A DNA stretch of 64,000 nucleotides from an uncultured Succinivibrio sp. (GCA_902785325.1 CACZXZ010000001.1:52860-116859); one strand, 5' to 3'; shown: positions 1 to 10,353, numbered from the stretch's first letter. The notes: generated by a model from the letters alone, not told the origin. Numbers and translations: made by a program.

Positions 1-112
1 TTAGATAACAATCTTTAAAATTCTCTAAGATGGCATTTACACGCATTAAATGGCCAGTACCAATTTTCTCGTCGGCAATTAGTACTACGGTGATAGTCTT
101 TTTCTTACTCAA
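1..112 (-). CDS. pseG: Probable PseG, N-terminal fragment (UDP-sugar hydrolase of pseudaminic acid synthesis)
   Basis: Only the first 37 codons lie in the window; the gene runs off the left edge. The start is a TTG at 112-110 that overlaps the pseF stop codon by 8 bp, so it is translationally coupled to pseF. The visible N-terminus has a beta-strand followed by a glycine-rich IGTGHLMR motif, which matches the GxGHxxR nucleotide-sugar loop at the start of PseG (UDP-2,4-diacetamido-2,4,6-trideoxy-altropyranose hydrolase). PseG removes UDP before condensation by PseI. Identity is inferred from this motif and from the pseB-pseC-pseF context; another GT-B-like sugar protein is possible. Confidence 0.55.
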   Translation of the reverse strand, partial: MSKKKTITVVLIADEKIGTGHLMRVNAILENFKDCYL

Positions 113-800
113 GGTTTAACTCTTCTAAAGCTTTGGAAATTGCTTGGGCATACACAAAGTCGTCTAAAGTATCGATATCGATAACTCTATATCTTGGCAT
201 TGCATAGCCAATTCTCTTAAGGTTTGTGACTTTGCCTTCTAAATTTTGAGCGGTGTAAAAGTAGAATTGACCACAGTCTTGATAGCAAGGTTGGAGATCT
301 TGAGAGCGAGTCATGGCAAATTGAGGCTCACGATAAACGATATTGCCTTTAGGATCTTCAATAAAAGCTCTTTGAATAGGGAAAGGAAACTCACAGATGG
401 AGGTTAGTGTATCAGCCTTTTCTTCAATAAATTTTTGGTAAGCTCTTTTTAGATGAAAACCATTTAATAAAGGTGCTGTAGCGTAGATACAACAGACGTT
501 GTCTATGTTTTCTCCACTTTGCTTTAATCTTTTATAAGCATCGACTACCACATCATAAGTGCCAGTAAAATCATCGGCTAAACTTTTATCTCTTACAAAA
601 GGAGCACAAGCACCATATTGTGTGGCAACTTCAATAATTTTTTTGTCGTCACTTGAGACGATTACTTTTGAAAACACGCCACTGTCTAAAGCTGCTTTGA
701 TAGAGTAACTAATTAAAGGAGCGCCATTAAAGTCTTTGATATTTTTAAAAGGGATCCTCTTAGAGCCACCACGAGCTGGGATCACTGCAATATTGTTCAT
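105..800 (-). CDS. pseF: Pseudaminic acid cytidylyltransferase PseF
   Basis: 231 residues, the usual length for CMP-nonulosonate synthetases. The N-terminus carries the family signature PARGGSKRIPFKN (residues 8-20), which binds CTP, and the C-terminus has a DIDTLDDF metal/substrate motif. The enzyme activates pseudaminic acid to CMP-Pse in the cytoplasm for transfer to flagellin or surface glycans. It starts 5 bp after the pseC stop and overlaps the next gene by 8 bp, so it is part of a pseB-pseC-pseF-pseG operon. NeuA or a legionaminic acid synthetase would look similar; the pseB and pseC neighbours favour PseF. Confidence 0.88.
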   Translation of the reverse strand: MNNIAVIPARGGSKRIPFKNIKDFNGAPLISYSIKAALDSGVFSKVIVSSDDKKIIEVATQYGACAPFVRDKSLADDFTGTYDVVVDAYKRLKQSGENIDNVCCIYATAPLLNGFHLKRAYQKFIEEKADTLTSICEFPFPIQRAFIEDPKGNIVYREPQFAMTRSQDLQPCYQDCGQFYFYTAQNLEGKVTNLKRIGYAMPRYRVIDIDTLDDFVYAQAISKALEELNLE

Positions 801-805
801 AAATT

Positions 806-1965
806 CTATGAATTTTCCTTATCTAATAAACTACATAAGGTTGCTGCGCACATTTGTAATTGCACATGACTTAATTTTGGAAAGAGTGGAATAGATAGAG
901 TGTGACTAAAGAAATACTCAGCCCCATCTAACTTTTCATAAGTTTTTAAGCTTTGATAATATGGGTGATCATAAATTGGTAAATAATGAATTTGTACACC
1001 AATATTATGCTTACGTAGCTGCTCGTAGAGGTGATCTCTACAATTGCCAGGTAATGACACTTGATATAGATGCCAAGAGCTTAAAGACTCTTTAGTATCT
1101 GCAATAGGCAAGACTAAACCTTTTTGATCTTTTAAAAGTTCACCATAAGCTTTAGCTTGCGCTCTTCTTTTAGCTAAAAAGTCATCTACTTTATTTAATT
1201 GACTAATACCTAAAGCCGCCTGCAAGTCTGATAAACGGTAGTTAAAACCAAGCTCTTGCATCTCATAGTAGTAAGCAGGGTAGTTTTGATTTACAAGTTT
1301 AGCTTTATCGTGCTCGATACCATGAGAGGAGAACTTCTTCATGATTTGGTAGAACTTCTCATTATTAGTCAAACACATGCCACCTTCTGCGGTAGTAATA
1401 ATTTTGACAGGATGGAAACTAAATACAGTGATATCAGAGTATTTGCAACTACCAATTTTACTGCCGTGATACTCTGCGCCTAAGGCGTGAGCTGCATCTT
1501 CAAGAAGATAAAAACCATATTCAGCTTTAAGCTTAGATAGGCGCTCTAAATCAACAGGTTTACCTGATAAATGAACTGCAACTACAACTTTTGGTAGCTT
1601 GTTTTGAGCTTTTGCTTTGATAAGCATTTGCTCAAGTGCATCCACATTTAGATTACCAGTAAATTTATCGACATCGATAAATTCAACATTTGCACCTAGG
1701 TATCTTGCGCAGTTTGCTGAAGCTACAAAGCTTATGGCGCTAACATAGACGTAGTCATCTTTTTGCACGCCAAAAGCTATCATCGCAAGGTGCAAGGCTG
1801 AGGTGCAGGAATTTACACCTACAGCGTATTGAGCACCACAATAGTCTGCGACATTGTCTTCAAATTCTGTAATTAAAGGACCACAAGTTAAATAACCAGA
1901 GGTAAGAACATCTCTTACAGCCTCTAGATCATCTTGCTCAATTGTCTGAGTGCTGTAAGGAAGCA

Positions 1966-1966
<1 letters not shown>
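806..1966 (-). CDS. pseC: UDP-4-amino-4,6-dideoxy-N-acetyl-altrosamine transaminase PseC
   Basis: 386-residue DegT/DnrJ/EryC1-family PLP aminotransferase. The PLP Schiff-base lysine is K188 in the segment FSFHPVKIITTAEGG, and D157 in LLEDAAHA is the pyridine-nitrogen aspartate. In the pathway PseC aminates the 4-keto sugar made by PseB, using glutamate. Its ATG overlaps the pseB stop codon (TAATG), so translation is coupled. Length and motifs are normal. Confidence 0.92.
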
Positions 1967-3009
<1,043 letters not shown>

Positions 3010-4515
3010 TTAGTTTGAAGCAACTATGCCATATTTTTTCATTTTTTCAACTAAAGTTGTGCGACGTAGTCCTAAAATTTCAGAAGCTTTTGCTACAACA
3101 CCATTACTTTGCTCTAAAGCTTGCTTAATCATATTGATTTCAATATTAGAAACCATGTCTTTAAGATTGATACCCTCAGGGGATAGGGTAGGCATAAATG
3201 CTTGAGCCATATCATTTTCACCTTCAATAATTGGTAGTGGAGGTAAATCAATTGGCTTGCTGTCTGCCTCTTCTACATTGAAATCCTCTTGGATTTCATC
3301 GCCAGGTAGTGGTACTGAGAAGTTATCTAATAAAGCCATACGCTCAGCAAATGGATCGTCTTCAAGTTTTCCACCACGATAGGTTACAGGCAAATCGCCT
3401 ACATCTACAACCTCGTTTGGATGTAAGATTAACAATCTTTCAACTAAGTTTGAAAGCTCACGCACGTTGCCAGGCCACTTGCAGGACATTAGTTCAAGCA
3501 TTGCTCTTTGAGTAAACTTAATGGTGGCATTTTGCTCTTTGCTATGACGATTTACTAGTTCTTGAACTAGTAATGGAATATCGTCAGCTCTGTCACGTAG
3601 TGGTGGGGTTTCAATTGGGAATACATTTAGACGATAGAATAAATCCTGTCTAAATTGTTTTTCCTCAACCATCTTTTCAAGATTTTGGTGAGTGGCAGCA
3701 ATCACTCTTACGTTAGCTTTAATTGGTTTATTTGAACCTACACGCTCAAATTGACGCTCTTGTAACACACGTAATAGTTTTACTTGCATCTGTAGGGGCA
3801 TATCACCAATTTCGTCAAGGAAGATAGTACCACCTTCGGCTAATTCAAAACGACCTTCATGGGCACTAATAGCACCTGTAAAAGCACCTTTTTCATGACC
3901 AAATAACTCTGATTCAAGCAATTCACTAGGAATTGCACCACAGTTAACTGGTACAAAGGCTTTGTTTTTACGATTTGATAATTCGTGAATAGCTCTTGCG
4001 ACTACTTCTTTACCAGTACCAGATTCACCTAAGATAAGTACTGAAGCATCAGTAGTTGCTACTTGTTCAATTAAACGACGTACGTTAGTAATAGCTTTGC
4101 CTTGACCTACTAACATCTTAATTAAAGTAGTAGCTCCATTGCCTGATTTAGAGGAGTACTTTCTCATGGTTCTAAAAGATTGGCAATAGTGCAATAAAGA
4201 TACGATCTCGTCATACTCTGGATCGTTACTGATTTTACCCATTAAGTTAGGGCAAGAAGAAAGATCTTCTTTAACGTCATCTTGGCAAAGTAAGAATGCA
4301 GTATCCTTATGCTCGTCAATAAGAGCTTTATAATCTGTGTCGATGCTACCTAAGATACAGTAATCAACATTGCTATCTTGGGCATTGAAATAAGAAATAC
4401 AGTCGTCAATTTCACCACTTTGACATACTAAGCCTAGAAACTCAAAAATAGTCTCTAGAGATTTTCTTTTTTGACTGTCTTTCTCAAGAATTAGCAAGTT
4501 TCCTGAAAATTTCAT
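3010..4515 (-). CDS. flrA: Sigma-54-dependent flagellar master regulator FlrA/FleQ
   Basis: 501 residues with the three-part FleQ layout. Residues 1-115 form a receiver-like FleQ domain without the usual phospho-acceptor pattern. An AAA+ domain follows, with Walker A GESGTGKE (163-170) and the sigma-54-contacting GAFTGA loop (210-215). The C-terminus (about 460-499) is a Fis-type helix-turn-helix with the RRTTLVEKMKKYGI ending typical of FleQ and FlrA. In Vibrio and Pseudomonas this protein activates class II flagellar genes with RpoN. Here it is divergent from flgJ, which has a -24/-12 promoter and a palindrome resembling a FleQ box, so direct control is likely. FlrC/FleR-type proteins are excluded because they have a true receiver domain. 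Confidence 0.93.
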   Translation of the reverse strand: MKFSGNLLILEKDSQKRKSLETIFEFLGLVCQSGEIDDCISYFNAQDSNVDYCILGSIDTDYKALIDEHKDTAFLLCQDDVKEDLSSCPNLMGKISNDPEYDEIVSLLHYCQSFRTMRKYSSKSGNGATTLIKMLVGQGKAITNVRRLIEQVATTDASVLILGESGTGKEVVARAIHELSNRKNKAFVPVNCGAIPSELLESELFGHEKGAFTGAISAHEGRFELAEGGTIFLDEIGDMPLQMQVKLLRVLQERQFERVGSNKPIKANVRVIAATHQNLEKMVEEKQFRQDLFYRLNVFPIETPPLRDRADDIPLLVQELVNRHSKEQNATIKFTQRAMLELMSCKWPGNVRELSNLVERLLILHPNEVVDVGDLPVTYRGGKLEDDPFAERMALLDNFSVPLPGDEIQEDFNVEEADSKPIDLPPLPIIEGENDMAQAFMPTLSPEGINLKDMVSNIEINMIKQALEQSNGVVAKASEILGLRRTTLVEKMKKYGIVASN

Positions 4516-4758
4516 TTGCTACACCGTAAAGTTTTTGACAATAACTTTTTAACTAAATTTAACTTACTAATATCATAACCTAGTTTTGGCTATCGACAAA
4601 ATTTTGACAATCTTTAAAGATAATTTTTAAAAATTTTTCATCTAATCTGTGAGCTAAGACTAATTTTACTCCCATCATCTTGTTACTAAATCTCATAAAA
4701 ATCGGTGTTTATCGTATCCGAAAACTTTGTATTACAAAATGATCTATTTGCGCACGGC

Positions 4759-4782
4759 AGTCAAAAATTTGAATTTTTGACT
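4759..4782. promoter_or_regulatory. Perfect 11-bp inverted repeat, candidate FlrA/FleQ binding site
   Basis: Arms AGTCAAAAATT and AATTTTTGACT are separated by 2 bp, giving a 24-bp palindrome between divergent flrA and flgJ. Its centre is about 43 bp upstream of the GG of the sigma-54 promoter. The left half, GTCAAAAATTTGA, resembles the FleQ box described for Pseudomonas (GTCANTAAATTGAC). A role as enhancer or operator for FlrA is inference. The rest of 4516-4758 is AT-rich and holds no gene that I can support. Confidence 0.45.
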
Positions 4783-4805
4783 ATGTAAAATTCTAAAAAT
4801 TTAGT

Positions 4806-4821
4806 TTGGCATGATGCTTGC
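4806..4821 (+). promoter_or_regulatory. Sigma-54 (-24/-12) promoter of flgJ
   Basis: TTGGCATGATGCTTGC has the invariant GG (4808-4809) and GC (4820-4821) exactly 10 bp apart, with TGGCA and TTGC cores. Transcription would start near 4833, about 40 bp before the flgJ ATG. This fits RpoN-dependent control by the divergently encoded FlrA. Confidence 0.75.
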
Positions 4822-4871
4822 TTTAGATAATAAAAAGTTTGTTTAGTCAATTTTTTGTTAAAGGTGAGCTT

Positions 4872-5882
4872 ATGAGCGATGAGGCAATTTTAAATCCTAC
4901 TTCAAGTCTTGATATGGGACTTGTTGGGGATCATCGTAATCTAAGTAAACTAAAACAATTAGGTCGTGGTGATAAACGCTCACAGGCTTTAGCTTTAAAG
5001 GCTTGTGCTGAGCAATTTCAATCTATCCTCAATCAATATTGGGTAGATGCTATGCGTCAATCAAACGATACTATCAATCCTGATTCACCTTTACACTCAA
5101 AATACTCTGGTTTCTTTGAGGACATGCTAGCTCAACAGAATGTTTCTACCATGACTCAAAATTCAGGTATGAATAAAAACTCAATCACCTACCTTTTAAC
5201 TAAACAGTTTGCAAAATCTTTAGGTGATGAGGGTAAGGAGTTATTAAAAGAGTTAGATAAGATGGCTGTATCCTCACATCAAGGTGGATATATTAAAGGC
5301 TCTAATGTTAACGCTAGTGTCGCAAATCTCAATCAAATGCTACAAAATTCAAAAGTTGATCCAAGCTCTAGTGTTCAAAACTTATCTAAATTATTTAAGG
5401 ATCTTCCTGATCCTAATAGCATGAGAGACTTTGATACCTCACAAGAGTTTGTTGAGAAGATGATGCCTTATGCCTTAAAGGCCGTAGAAGGCTTAGGCTT
5501 TAACCCATTAGTTTTAGTAGCACAAGCTGCTCTTGAAACAGGCTGGGGTAAACATGTCTCACCTGGTAATAACTACTATGGTATTAAAGCGACAAAAGAT
5601 TGGCAGGGCCAAACCGAGAAATTGACCTCTGATGAGTATGAGAATGGTCGTTTTGTGGCAGAGCAGAGTGATTTTAGAAAATATTCTGACGTTTTAGCGT
5701 CAATGAAAGATTACATTAAGTTTATTAAGGAGAATCCTCGTTATCAAAATGCAGTGAATAAATCGTACAATCCAGACGAATATTTTGAGGAAATTCAAAG
5801 AGCTGGGTACGCAACAGATCCTAATTACGCAGACAAGTTGAAAAAAATTTCACGCAAAATTGCATTTATGGCATACAAATAG
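4872..5882 (+). CDS. flgJ: Flagellar rod assembly protein / peptidoglycan hydrolase FlgJ
   Basis: 336 residues in two domains. An N-terminal rod-binding domain (about 35-120, ALKACAEQFQSILNQYW region) caps the growing rod. A C-terminal GH73-type glucosaminidase (about 190-335) has the catalytic glutamate E222 in QAALETGWGKH, followed by NNYYGIKA. It opens the periplasmic peptidoglycan for the rod. I chose the ATG at 4872 because it has a good ribosome-binding site (AAGGTGAG, 4861-4868). An upstream in-frame TTG at 4839 lies almost at the expected transcription start and has no such site. flgK follows after 58 bp. Confidence 0.94.
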   Translation: MSDEAILNPTSSLDMGLVGDHRNLSKLKQLGRGDKRSQALALKACAEQFQSILNQYWVDAMRQSNDTINPDSPLHSKYSGFFEDMLAQQNVSTMTQNSGMNKNSITYLLTKQFAKSLGDEGKELLKELDKMAVSSHQGGYIKGSNVNASVANLNQMLQNSKVDPSSSVQNLSKLFKDLPDPNSMRDFDTSQEFVEKMMPYALKAVEGLGFNPLVLVAQAALETGWGKHVSPGNNYYGIKATKDWQGQTEKLTSDEYENGRFVAEQSDFRKYSDVLASMKDYIKFIKENPRYQNAVNKSYNPDEYFEEIQRAGYATDPNYADKLKKISRKIAFMAYK

Positions 5883-5940
5883 CATATAGAAAAATATAGA
5901 GGATAAAAAAAGGCAATTTTTTGCCAAAAGGGGTTTTAAG

Positions 5941-8019
5941 ATGTCAATCGATTTAATCTACACTGGTAAATATGGTGTTCTAAACGCTCAGAAGTTATTG
6001 AATTCAACTTCAAATAACATCAACAACGTTAACACTGAAGGTTATGTCCGTAAGGAAACCTTAACCTATACCTCCTGTGTTGATTGGGGCGTTGGTGCTA
6101 CTTATACCCGTCGTTTATATGATCAATTCGTACAAAAGCAAATGTATACCGATCAAGGCAATAAGTCTTACTATGAAGCTTATGCCTCTGGTATGGATAC
6201 AGCTGACAGAATTTTGTCAGATGAGACTATGTCACTTGCTAATGCTACCACTAAATTCTTTGATGCTTTATCCACAGCTGCAAATTCTCCAACTTCTGCT
6301 GCTAATAGAAATGAGGCTAAAGGTCAATTAGAGAACTTAGTAGGCCGTATCAATTCAGCTAACAATACTTTAGTTGATTCTTTAAATGAAGTTAACGGCA
6401 AAATCTCTGATGAAGTTGCTGATATTAACTCCTACACTCAAGCTATCTGCAAAATCAATGACGAGATTAGAGTTTTATCCTTATCAGATGTAGCAACAAA
6501 CAATGAAATCTACATGCAAATGTTAGATGAGCGTGATCGCTTAATCGGCAAGTTATCAGAGCATGTAGCTATCAATGTTCAAATACAATCTGACAATACT
6601 TATGAAGTTTACATGGATTCAGGTATGCTACTTGCTAATGGCGATACCTATGCAACTTTAGTACAAGGTCAAAACGAATTTGATGTTACTAAAAGTGAAA
6701 TCCATTTAACTTACAATTCAATCGCTGGTGGTAGAAAAGATAATACTGACGTAAAGCTAACTAATAACTCTATTGGTGGTGCTTTAGGTGGTTATTTAAA
6801 TTCTACAACCGAAATTCGTAATTCTATGCGTGAAATCGGTAAGCTTACTGTAGCTTTAGCCGATGCATTGAACGTTCAAAACAAAGCAGGTTTCACCCTT
6901 GAGGATATTGCAGGTTCTAACCTAATCAATGTTAAAGGTGTTTATGCTACCTCAACTAACGATACTCAAGGTTTATACTGCACCTTTAATGAAGGTCAAG
7001 GTTCCAACGTTCAAGGTTATGATTTTAAAGTTTCTTTCTCTGACGGTGATTTACACGTTTACAGAGTTGAAGAAGATGAGCGTATGGTGGAAATCACTGC
7101 TGATATTCCTGCAGCTGATATCGTAACTAACGGTAACAACACCACCATCACTTTAAATGAATATGGTCTAACCTTTAATATGAATGCTTCTTTAAATCAA
7201 TTAAAGAATGATAAGACTGTATTCTATGTACAACCAACTTTAATGGTAGGCTCTACTGTTGAATCAAATGTTTCAAAGCCAGAGGACTTTGCTTTTGCCT
7301 CAGCTGTAAGAACTGGTACTAAAGCTGACAACTATGGTAATGCAACTATCGTATTATCAAGCTGTACTAATACTGGTGCTGATTTTGGTGTTTCAGTTGA
7401 TCCTGCTACTAAAAAGCCTGTATTTAACACTGGTGCTCCATCACAAATTAAGATTGATGCTCAAGGCAACTATCTAATTTATGACAATAACAATACCTTA
7501 TTAGGTATGGCACCTGCTAGCACTAAGGGTACTAACGTATTTGCTAATGCAGTAACTTATGATCTGGCTACAAATAGTTTTACTAACACTCCACTTGCTG
7601 GTAATAACGGTTATCCTGGCTATGACGTATCTATTAACGGTACTGTTAAAGAGAACGATGAGTTCTATGTTGAGATTAACTCAGGCGGTCAAGCTGATAA
7701 CTCTAACGGTAATGCTTTAATTGGTATCAGAAGTCAGTCTATTGTACGTTCAACTGGTTCAAGCCAAGTTACCACCTTTAATGACGGTTACGCTAACCTT
7801 TTAGGTGAACTAGGTACTTCAATTACCACTGCTACTGCTAATAAAGATGCAGCTGCTGCAAAACTTGAGCAAACCACTAAGTTATACCAGTCAACAGCAG
7901 GTGTAAATCTAGATGAGGAAGCTACAAATCTTGTGATGTATCAACAAACCTATCAAGCTTGTGCCAAGATTATTGAAGCTTCACAAACCATTTTTAATGC
8001 TCTAATTGGTGCATTCTAA
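5941..8019 (+). CDS. flgK: Flagellar hook-associated protein 1 FlgK
   Basis: 692 residues. The N-terminal rod/hook signature is present (SNNINNVNTEGYVRK, residues 23-37), as is the C-terminal amphipathic D0 helix (NLVMYQQTYQACAKIIEASQ). The long, Asn/Thr-rich centre is the variable exposed domain. FlgK forms the first hook-filament junction ring. A small hairpin (GGCAA-TTTT-TTGCC) sits just before the weak GGGG ribosome-binding site and may tune translation. flgL follows 11 bp downstream. Confidence 0.93.
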   Translation: MSIDLIYTGKYGVLNAQKLLNSTSNNINNVNTEGYVRKETLTYTSCVDWGVGATYTRRLYDQFVQKQMYTDQGNKSYYEAYASGMDTADRILSDETMSLANATTKFFDALSTAANSPTSAANRNEAKGQLENLVGRINSANNTLVDSLNEVNGKISDEVADINSYTQAICKINDEIRVLSLSDVATNNEIYMQMLDERDRLIGKLSEHVAINVQIQSDNTYEVYMDSGMLLANGDTYATLVQGQNEFDVTKSEIHLTYNSIAGGRKDNTDVKLTNNSIGGALGGYLNSTTEIRNSMREIGKLTVALADALNVQNKAGFTLEDIAGSNLINVKGVYATSTNDTQGLYCTFNEGQGSNVQGYDFKVSFSDGDLHVYRVEEDERMVEITADIPAADIVTNGNNTTITLNEYGLTFNMNASLNQLKNDKTVFYVQPTLMVGSTVESNVSKPEDFAFASAVRTGTKADNYGNATIVLSSCTNTGADFGVSVDPATKKPVFNTGAPSQIKIDAQGNYLIYDNNNTLLGMAPASTKGTNVFANAVTYDLATNSFTNTPLAGNNGYPGYDVSINGTVKENDEFYVEINSGGQADNSNGNALIGIRSQSIVRSTGSSQVTTFNDGYANLLGELGTSITTATANKDAAAAKLEQTTKLYQSTAGVNLDEEATNLVMYQQTYQACAKIIEASQTIFNALIGAF

Positions 8020-8030
8020 GGAGGTGAGCT

Positions 8031-9245
8031 ATGAGAATTTCAACCACCATGCAGTTTACTAACAGTTTGTCTTATATTCAAAAGTCAAACACAAGTGTAG
8101 ATGAAGCTTCTAACCGTTACAATTCAGGCTTAAAGTTTCAAACTGCCGGCGAGAATCCATCAGGCATGGCCTCTAAGGTAAAGTATGAAGGTGCTATTAG
8201 CTCTTACAAGCAATACGCTAAAGACGGAGGTCTTGCTGCTAACACTTTATCTGAAGAAGAAACTGCATTGCAATCTATGTGGTCTGCTTTATCAAGCATT
8301 AACACCCGTTTAATTCAGTGTGTGGATGGTTCTAATGATCAAAACAGCTTGATTGCCTTAGCAGAGGAAATTGGTCAAACAAGAGATCACTTATATGATC
8401 TTATGAATACCCAAAATACTGACGGTGAGTATATTTTCTCTGGTGCACAAAGTGATATTCCAACTTACACTTTAACCTCAGATGGTCACTATGTATGCCA
8501 AGCTGACGGTTCAACTCGTAGTGTGTTAGTGGCACCAAGTATCACTGTACAAGTATCAGATTCAGGTTTAGATGTTTTTGAAAACTGCCGTTTAGCTGAC
8601 ACCATGACTGTTACTGCTACTCCTAATATTGGTAGTAGTGTAATTTCCTCATATGGAGATTTTGGTGATCTTTATGATAAGTATTATTCACCTGCTACAG
8701 GTGCTAACAATACTTTGACTATTAACGTAGCAAATGACAATTCCTTTGAATTGTTAGCACCAGATGGCACTGTAATTGAGACTGGTGAGGTAAATCTTGA
8801 GGATGGCACTATCAATGTAAAAGGTATGGAGTTTACTATTCCTGATCCTGAAAATTATGCTGGTACCATCGAGATTGAACTTGATCCTCCTAAGACTGAC
8901 AACATCTTAAATGCTTTAACCAAGATTGTTGACATTATTGAGGATGAATCTATCTCTAATACCGACAAGATTGCAGCTATCACAGAAGCTCAAGTTAATG
9001 TTCAAAACGCTATGACTCGTTACGATTCATATCGTGGTAAGGTCGGTGCTAGACAAAACACCATTGCCACAATTTTAACATCTAACAATTCTTTATCTGA
9101 TATTAAGACCGAATCAAAGGCAAATGTATCTGAGGTTGATGCCTTTGAAGCTGCTTCTGATTTGATTCAGTCTCAAAATCAGTTAAATGTTTCAAGACAG
9201 ATTTATAGCATGCTTTCAAAGCAATCACTATTTGATTACATATAA
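8031..9245 (+). CDS. flgL: Flagellar hook-associated protein 3 FlgL
   Basis: 404 residues with a flagellin-like N-terminus (MRISTTMQFTNSLSYIQKS) and a C-terminal helical region (ASDLIQSQNQLNVSRQIYSM) that builds the second junction ring. A strong GGAGGTGAG ribosome-binding site precedes the ATG. It forms an operon with flgK. Length is typical. FlgL resembles flagellin, but the internal sequence and the position after flgK settle the call. Confidence 0.92.
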   Translation: MRISTTMQFTNSLSYIQKSNTSVDEASNRYNSGLKFQTAGENPSGMASKVKYEGAISSYKQYAKDGGLAANTLSEEETALQSMWSALSSINTRLIQCVDGSNDQNSLIALAEEIGQTRDHLYDLMNTQNTDGEYIFSGAQSDIPTYTLTSDGHYVCQADGSTRSVLVAPSITVQVSDSGLDVFENCRLADTMTVTATPNIGSSVISSYGDFGDLYDKYYSPATGANNTLTINVANDNSFELLAPDGTVIETGEVNLEDGTINVKGMEFTIPDPENYAGTIEIELDPPKTDNILNALTKIVDIIEDESISNTDKIAAITEAQVNVQNAMTRYDSYRGKVGARQNTIATILTSNNSLSDIKTESKANVSEVDAFEAASDLIQSQNQLNVSRQIYSMLSKQSLFDYI

Positions 9246-9266
9246 TAACTTAAGAGGAAGAGAAAA

Positions 9267-9557
9267 ATGATTAACTTAAATACTGTTGCAAATGCAAACC
9301 ATGTAGCTACCACTACTTTAGACAACAAAACTAATGTTGCAACTGCAACTGAGGTTAACAAGCAAGTTAACACTGGTGCCTCTGCAGTAGTTGAGTTACA
9401 AACCAATGTTGCTGATGTAAATGCAAAAAGCTCTATCAAAGTAGATGCAACTAATGCAAAAGCTTTTGTTGCTGATATCGCAGCTATGCTAGGTCAATCA
9501 AATGGTAGCGTACAAGCTAACTTAAATGGTTTTGACGCTGCAAGACTACTAGCTTAA
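9267..9557 (+). CDS. Small FlgM-like protein (candidate anti-sigma-28 factor)
   Basis: 96 residues with a ribosome-binding site (AAGAGGAAGAG), 21 bp after flgL. The first 55 residues are rich in Asn, Thr, Val and Ala and look disordered; there is no Cys, Trp or Tyr. The last 40 residues follow the spacing of the FlgM C-terminus: a VD pair, a helix FVADIAAMLG, an NGSV turn, then FDAARLLA where FlgM has a terminal A..LL helix. FlgM is about this long and is exported after hook completion, freeing sigma-28. The location between hook-junction genes and sigma-28-type promoters agrees. Similarity is by pattern only, so FlgM identity is an inference. Confidence 0.42.
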   Translation: MINLNTVANANHVATTTLDNKTNVATATEVNKQVNTGASAVVELQTNVADVNAKSSIKVDATNAKAFVADIAAMLGQSNGSVQANLNGFDAARLLA

Positions 9558-9562
9558 CCAAA

Positions 9563-9600
9563 GATTTGGCCTTGCCTTTGAGGCAGGCCAAAAATTTTTG
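9563..9600 (+). terminator. Rho-independent terminator after the flgJKL transcript
   Basis: A GC-rich stem (TTGGCC/TGCCT pairing with AGGCA/GGCCAA, one bulged T) with a TTG loop is followed by AAATTTTTG. It separates the flgK-flgL-small-gene unit from flaG. Confidence 0.7.
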
Positions 9601-9610
9601 TAAAAAATAT

Positions 9611-9638
9611 TAAAGTTTGTAAAAAGGCTGTCCGTTAT
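9611..9638 (+). promoter_or_regulatory. Sigma-28 (FliA)-type promoter of flaG
   Basis: A perfect TAAAGTTT -35 element (9611-9618) is followed after 12 bp by TCCGTTAT (9631-9638), a partial match to GCCGATAA. It lies just after a terminator and about 85 bp before flaG, as expected for a late flagellar gene. Confidence 0.5.
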
Positions 9639-9724
9639 ACAAAATAGGAGATATGTAATACCTGTATTTTGGGTATAAATAACCATTTATAAACTTCAGA
9701 CTAAAAAAACTGGAGGAATGAGTT

Positions 9725-10195
9725 ATGACTATGACAGCTATCAATTCAACCTCATTAGAGAAAACTACATACCAAAATAAAATAACTCAAAAGCCTGATA
9801 CCTTTAGATTACAGGATGTAATCGAGGATGAGGATAAAGTAGTTACTAGTGCTAAAGAGCCTACAACTACTAATGAAACCGAGGATACTAAAGTAAATCC
9901 TGACGATAAAAAGATCTCAAAGGCACTACAAGAGCGAAATGAGAAATTAGCTCAAGAGCGTATGAATGATTTAAATCGTCAGAATATCGGTTTGGCTTTT
10001 AGTTTTGATAAAGATACTGATAACACTATCGTAAAGGTAACTGACTTAAATACTGAGAAATTAGTTCGTCAAATTCCATCAGAGGAATTCTTAGAGTTAT
10101 CTAAGCGTTTAAATGAGTATCAGCAAAACAATCAAGTAACAGCTCAAAGCAAAGAGAAATTTGCTAAAGGTCTGTTCCTAGACGATATTGTCTAA
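9725..10195 (+). CDS. flaG: FlaG family flagellar protein
   Basis: 156 residues, with a GGAGG ribosome-binding site before the ATG. The first 90 residues are polar and variable. The C-terminal part (about 90-140) has the FlaG signature: LAFSFDKD followed by a strand ending in VRQIPSEEFLELSKRL. FlaG proteins influence filament length; the molecular role is poorly defined. It lies alone between a terminator and a strong inverted repeat, behind a sigma-28-like promoter. fliD, usually adjacent, is absent from this window. Confidence 0.85.
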   Translation: MTMTAINSTSLEKTTYQNKITQKPDTFRLQDVIEDEDKVVTSAKEPTTTNETEDTKVNPDDKKISKALQERNEKLAQERMNDLNRQNIGLAFSFDKDTDNTIVKVTDLNTEKLVRQIPSEEFLELSKRLNEYQQNNQVTAQSKEKFAKGLFLDDIV

Positions 10196-10210
10196 TCATT
10201 TTTCTACTCT

Positions 10211-10238
10211 CACAACTCTCCTTTTTAGGAGAGTTGTG
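10211..10238 (+). terminator. Perfect 12-bp hairpin after flaG
   Basis: Arms CACAACTCTCCT and AGGAGAGTTGTG flank a TTTT loop. The stem is strong but the following sequence is only moderately T-rich, so termination or 3'-end stabilisation is likely but not certain. Confidence 0.55.
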
Positions 10239-10353
10239 CTCTCATATCTTTAATTTTTTCTTTTCTCTTTCTTTAAAATCCGTCATAATCAGCTTCTATT
10301 TAGCTTTGATGAAAAAGTGTGGCATTGGTGACACTTAATTGTTAAAAAAACAT

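Noticed and set aside
4839-4871. TTG start extending FlgJ by 11 residues
   Set aside because: It lies within a few bases of the expected sigma-54 transcription start and lacks a ribosome-binding site.
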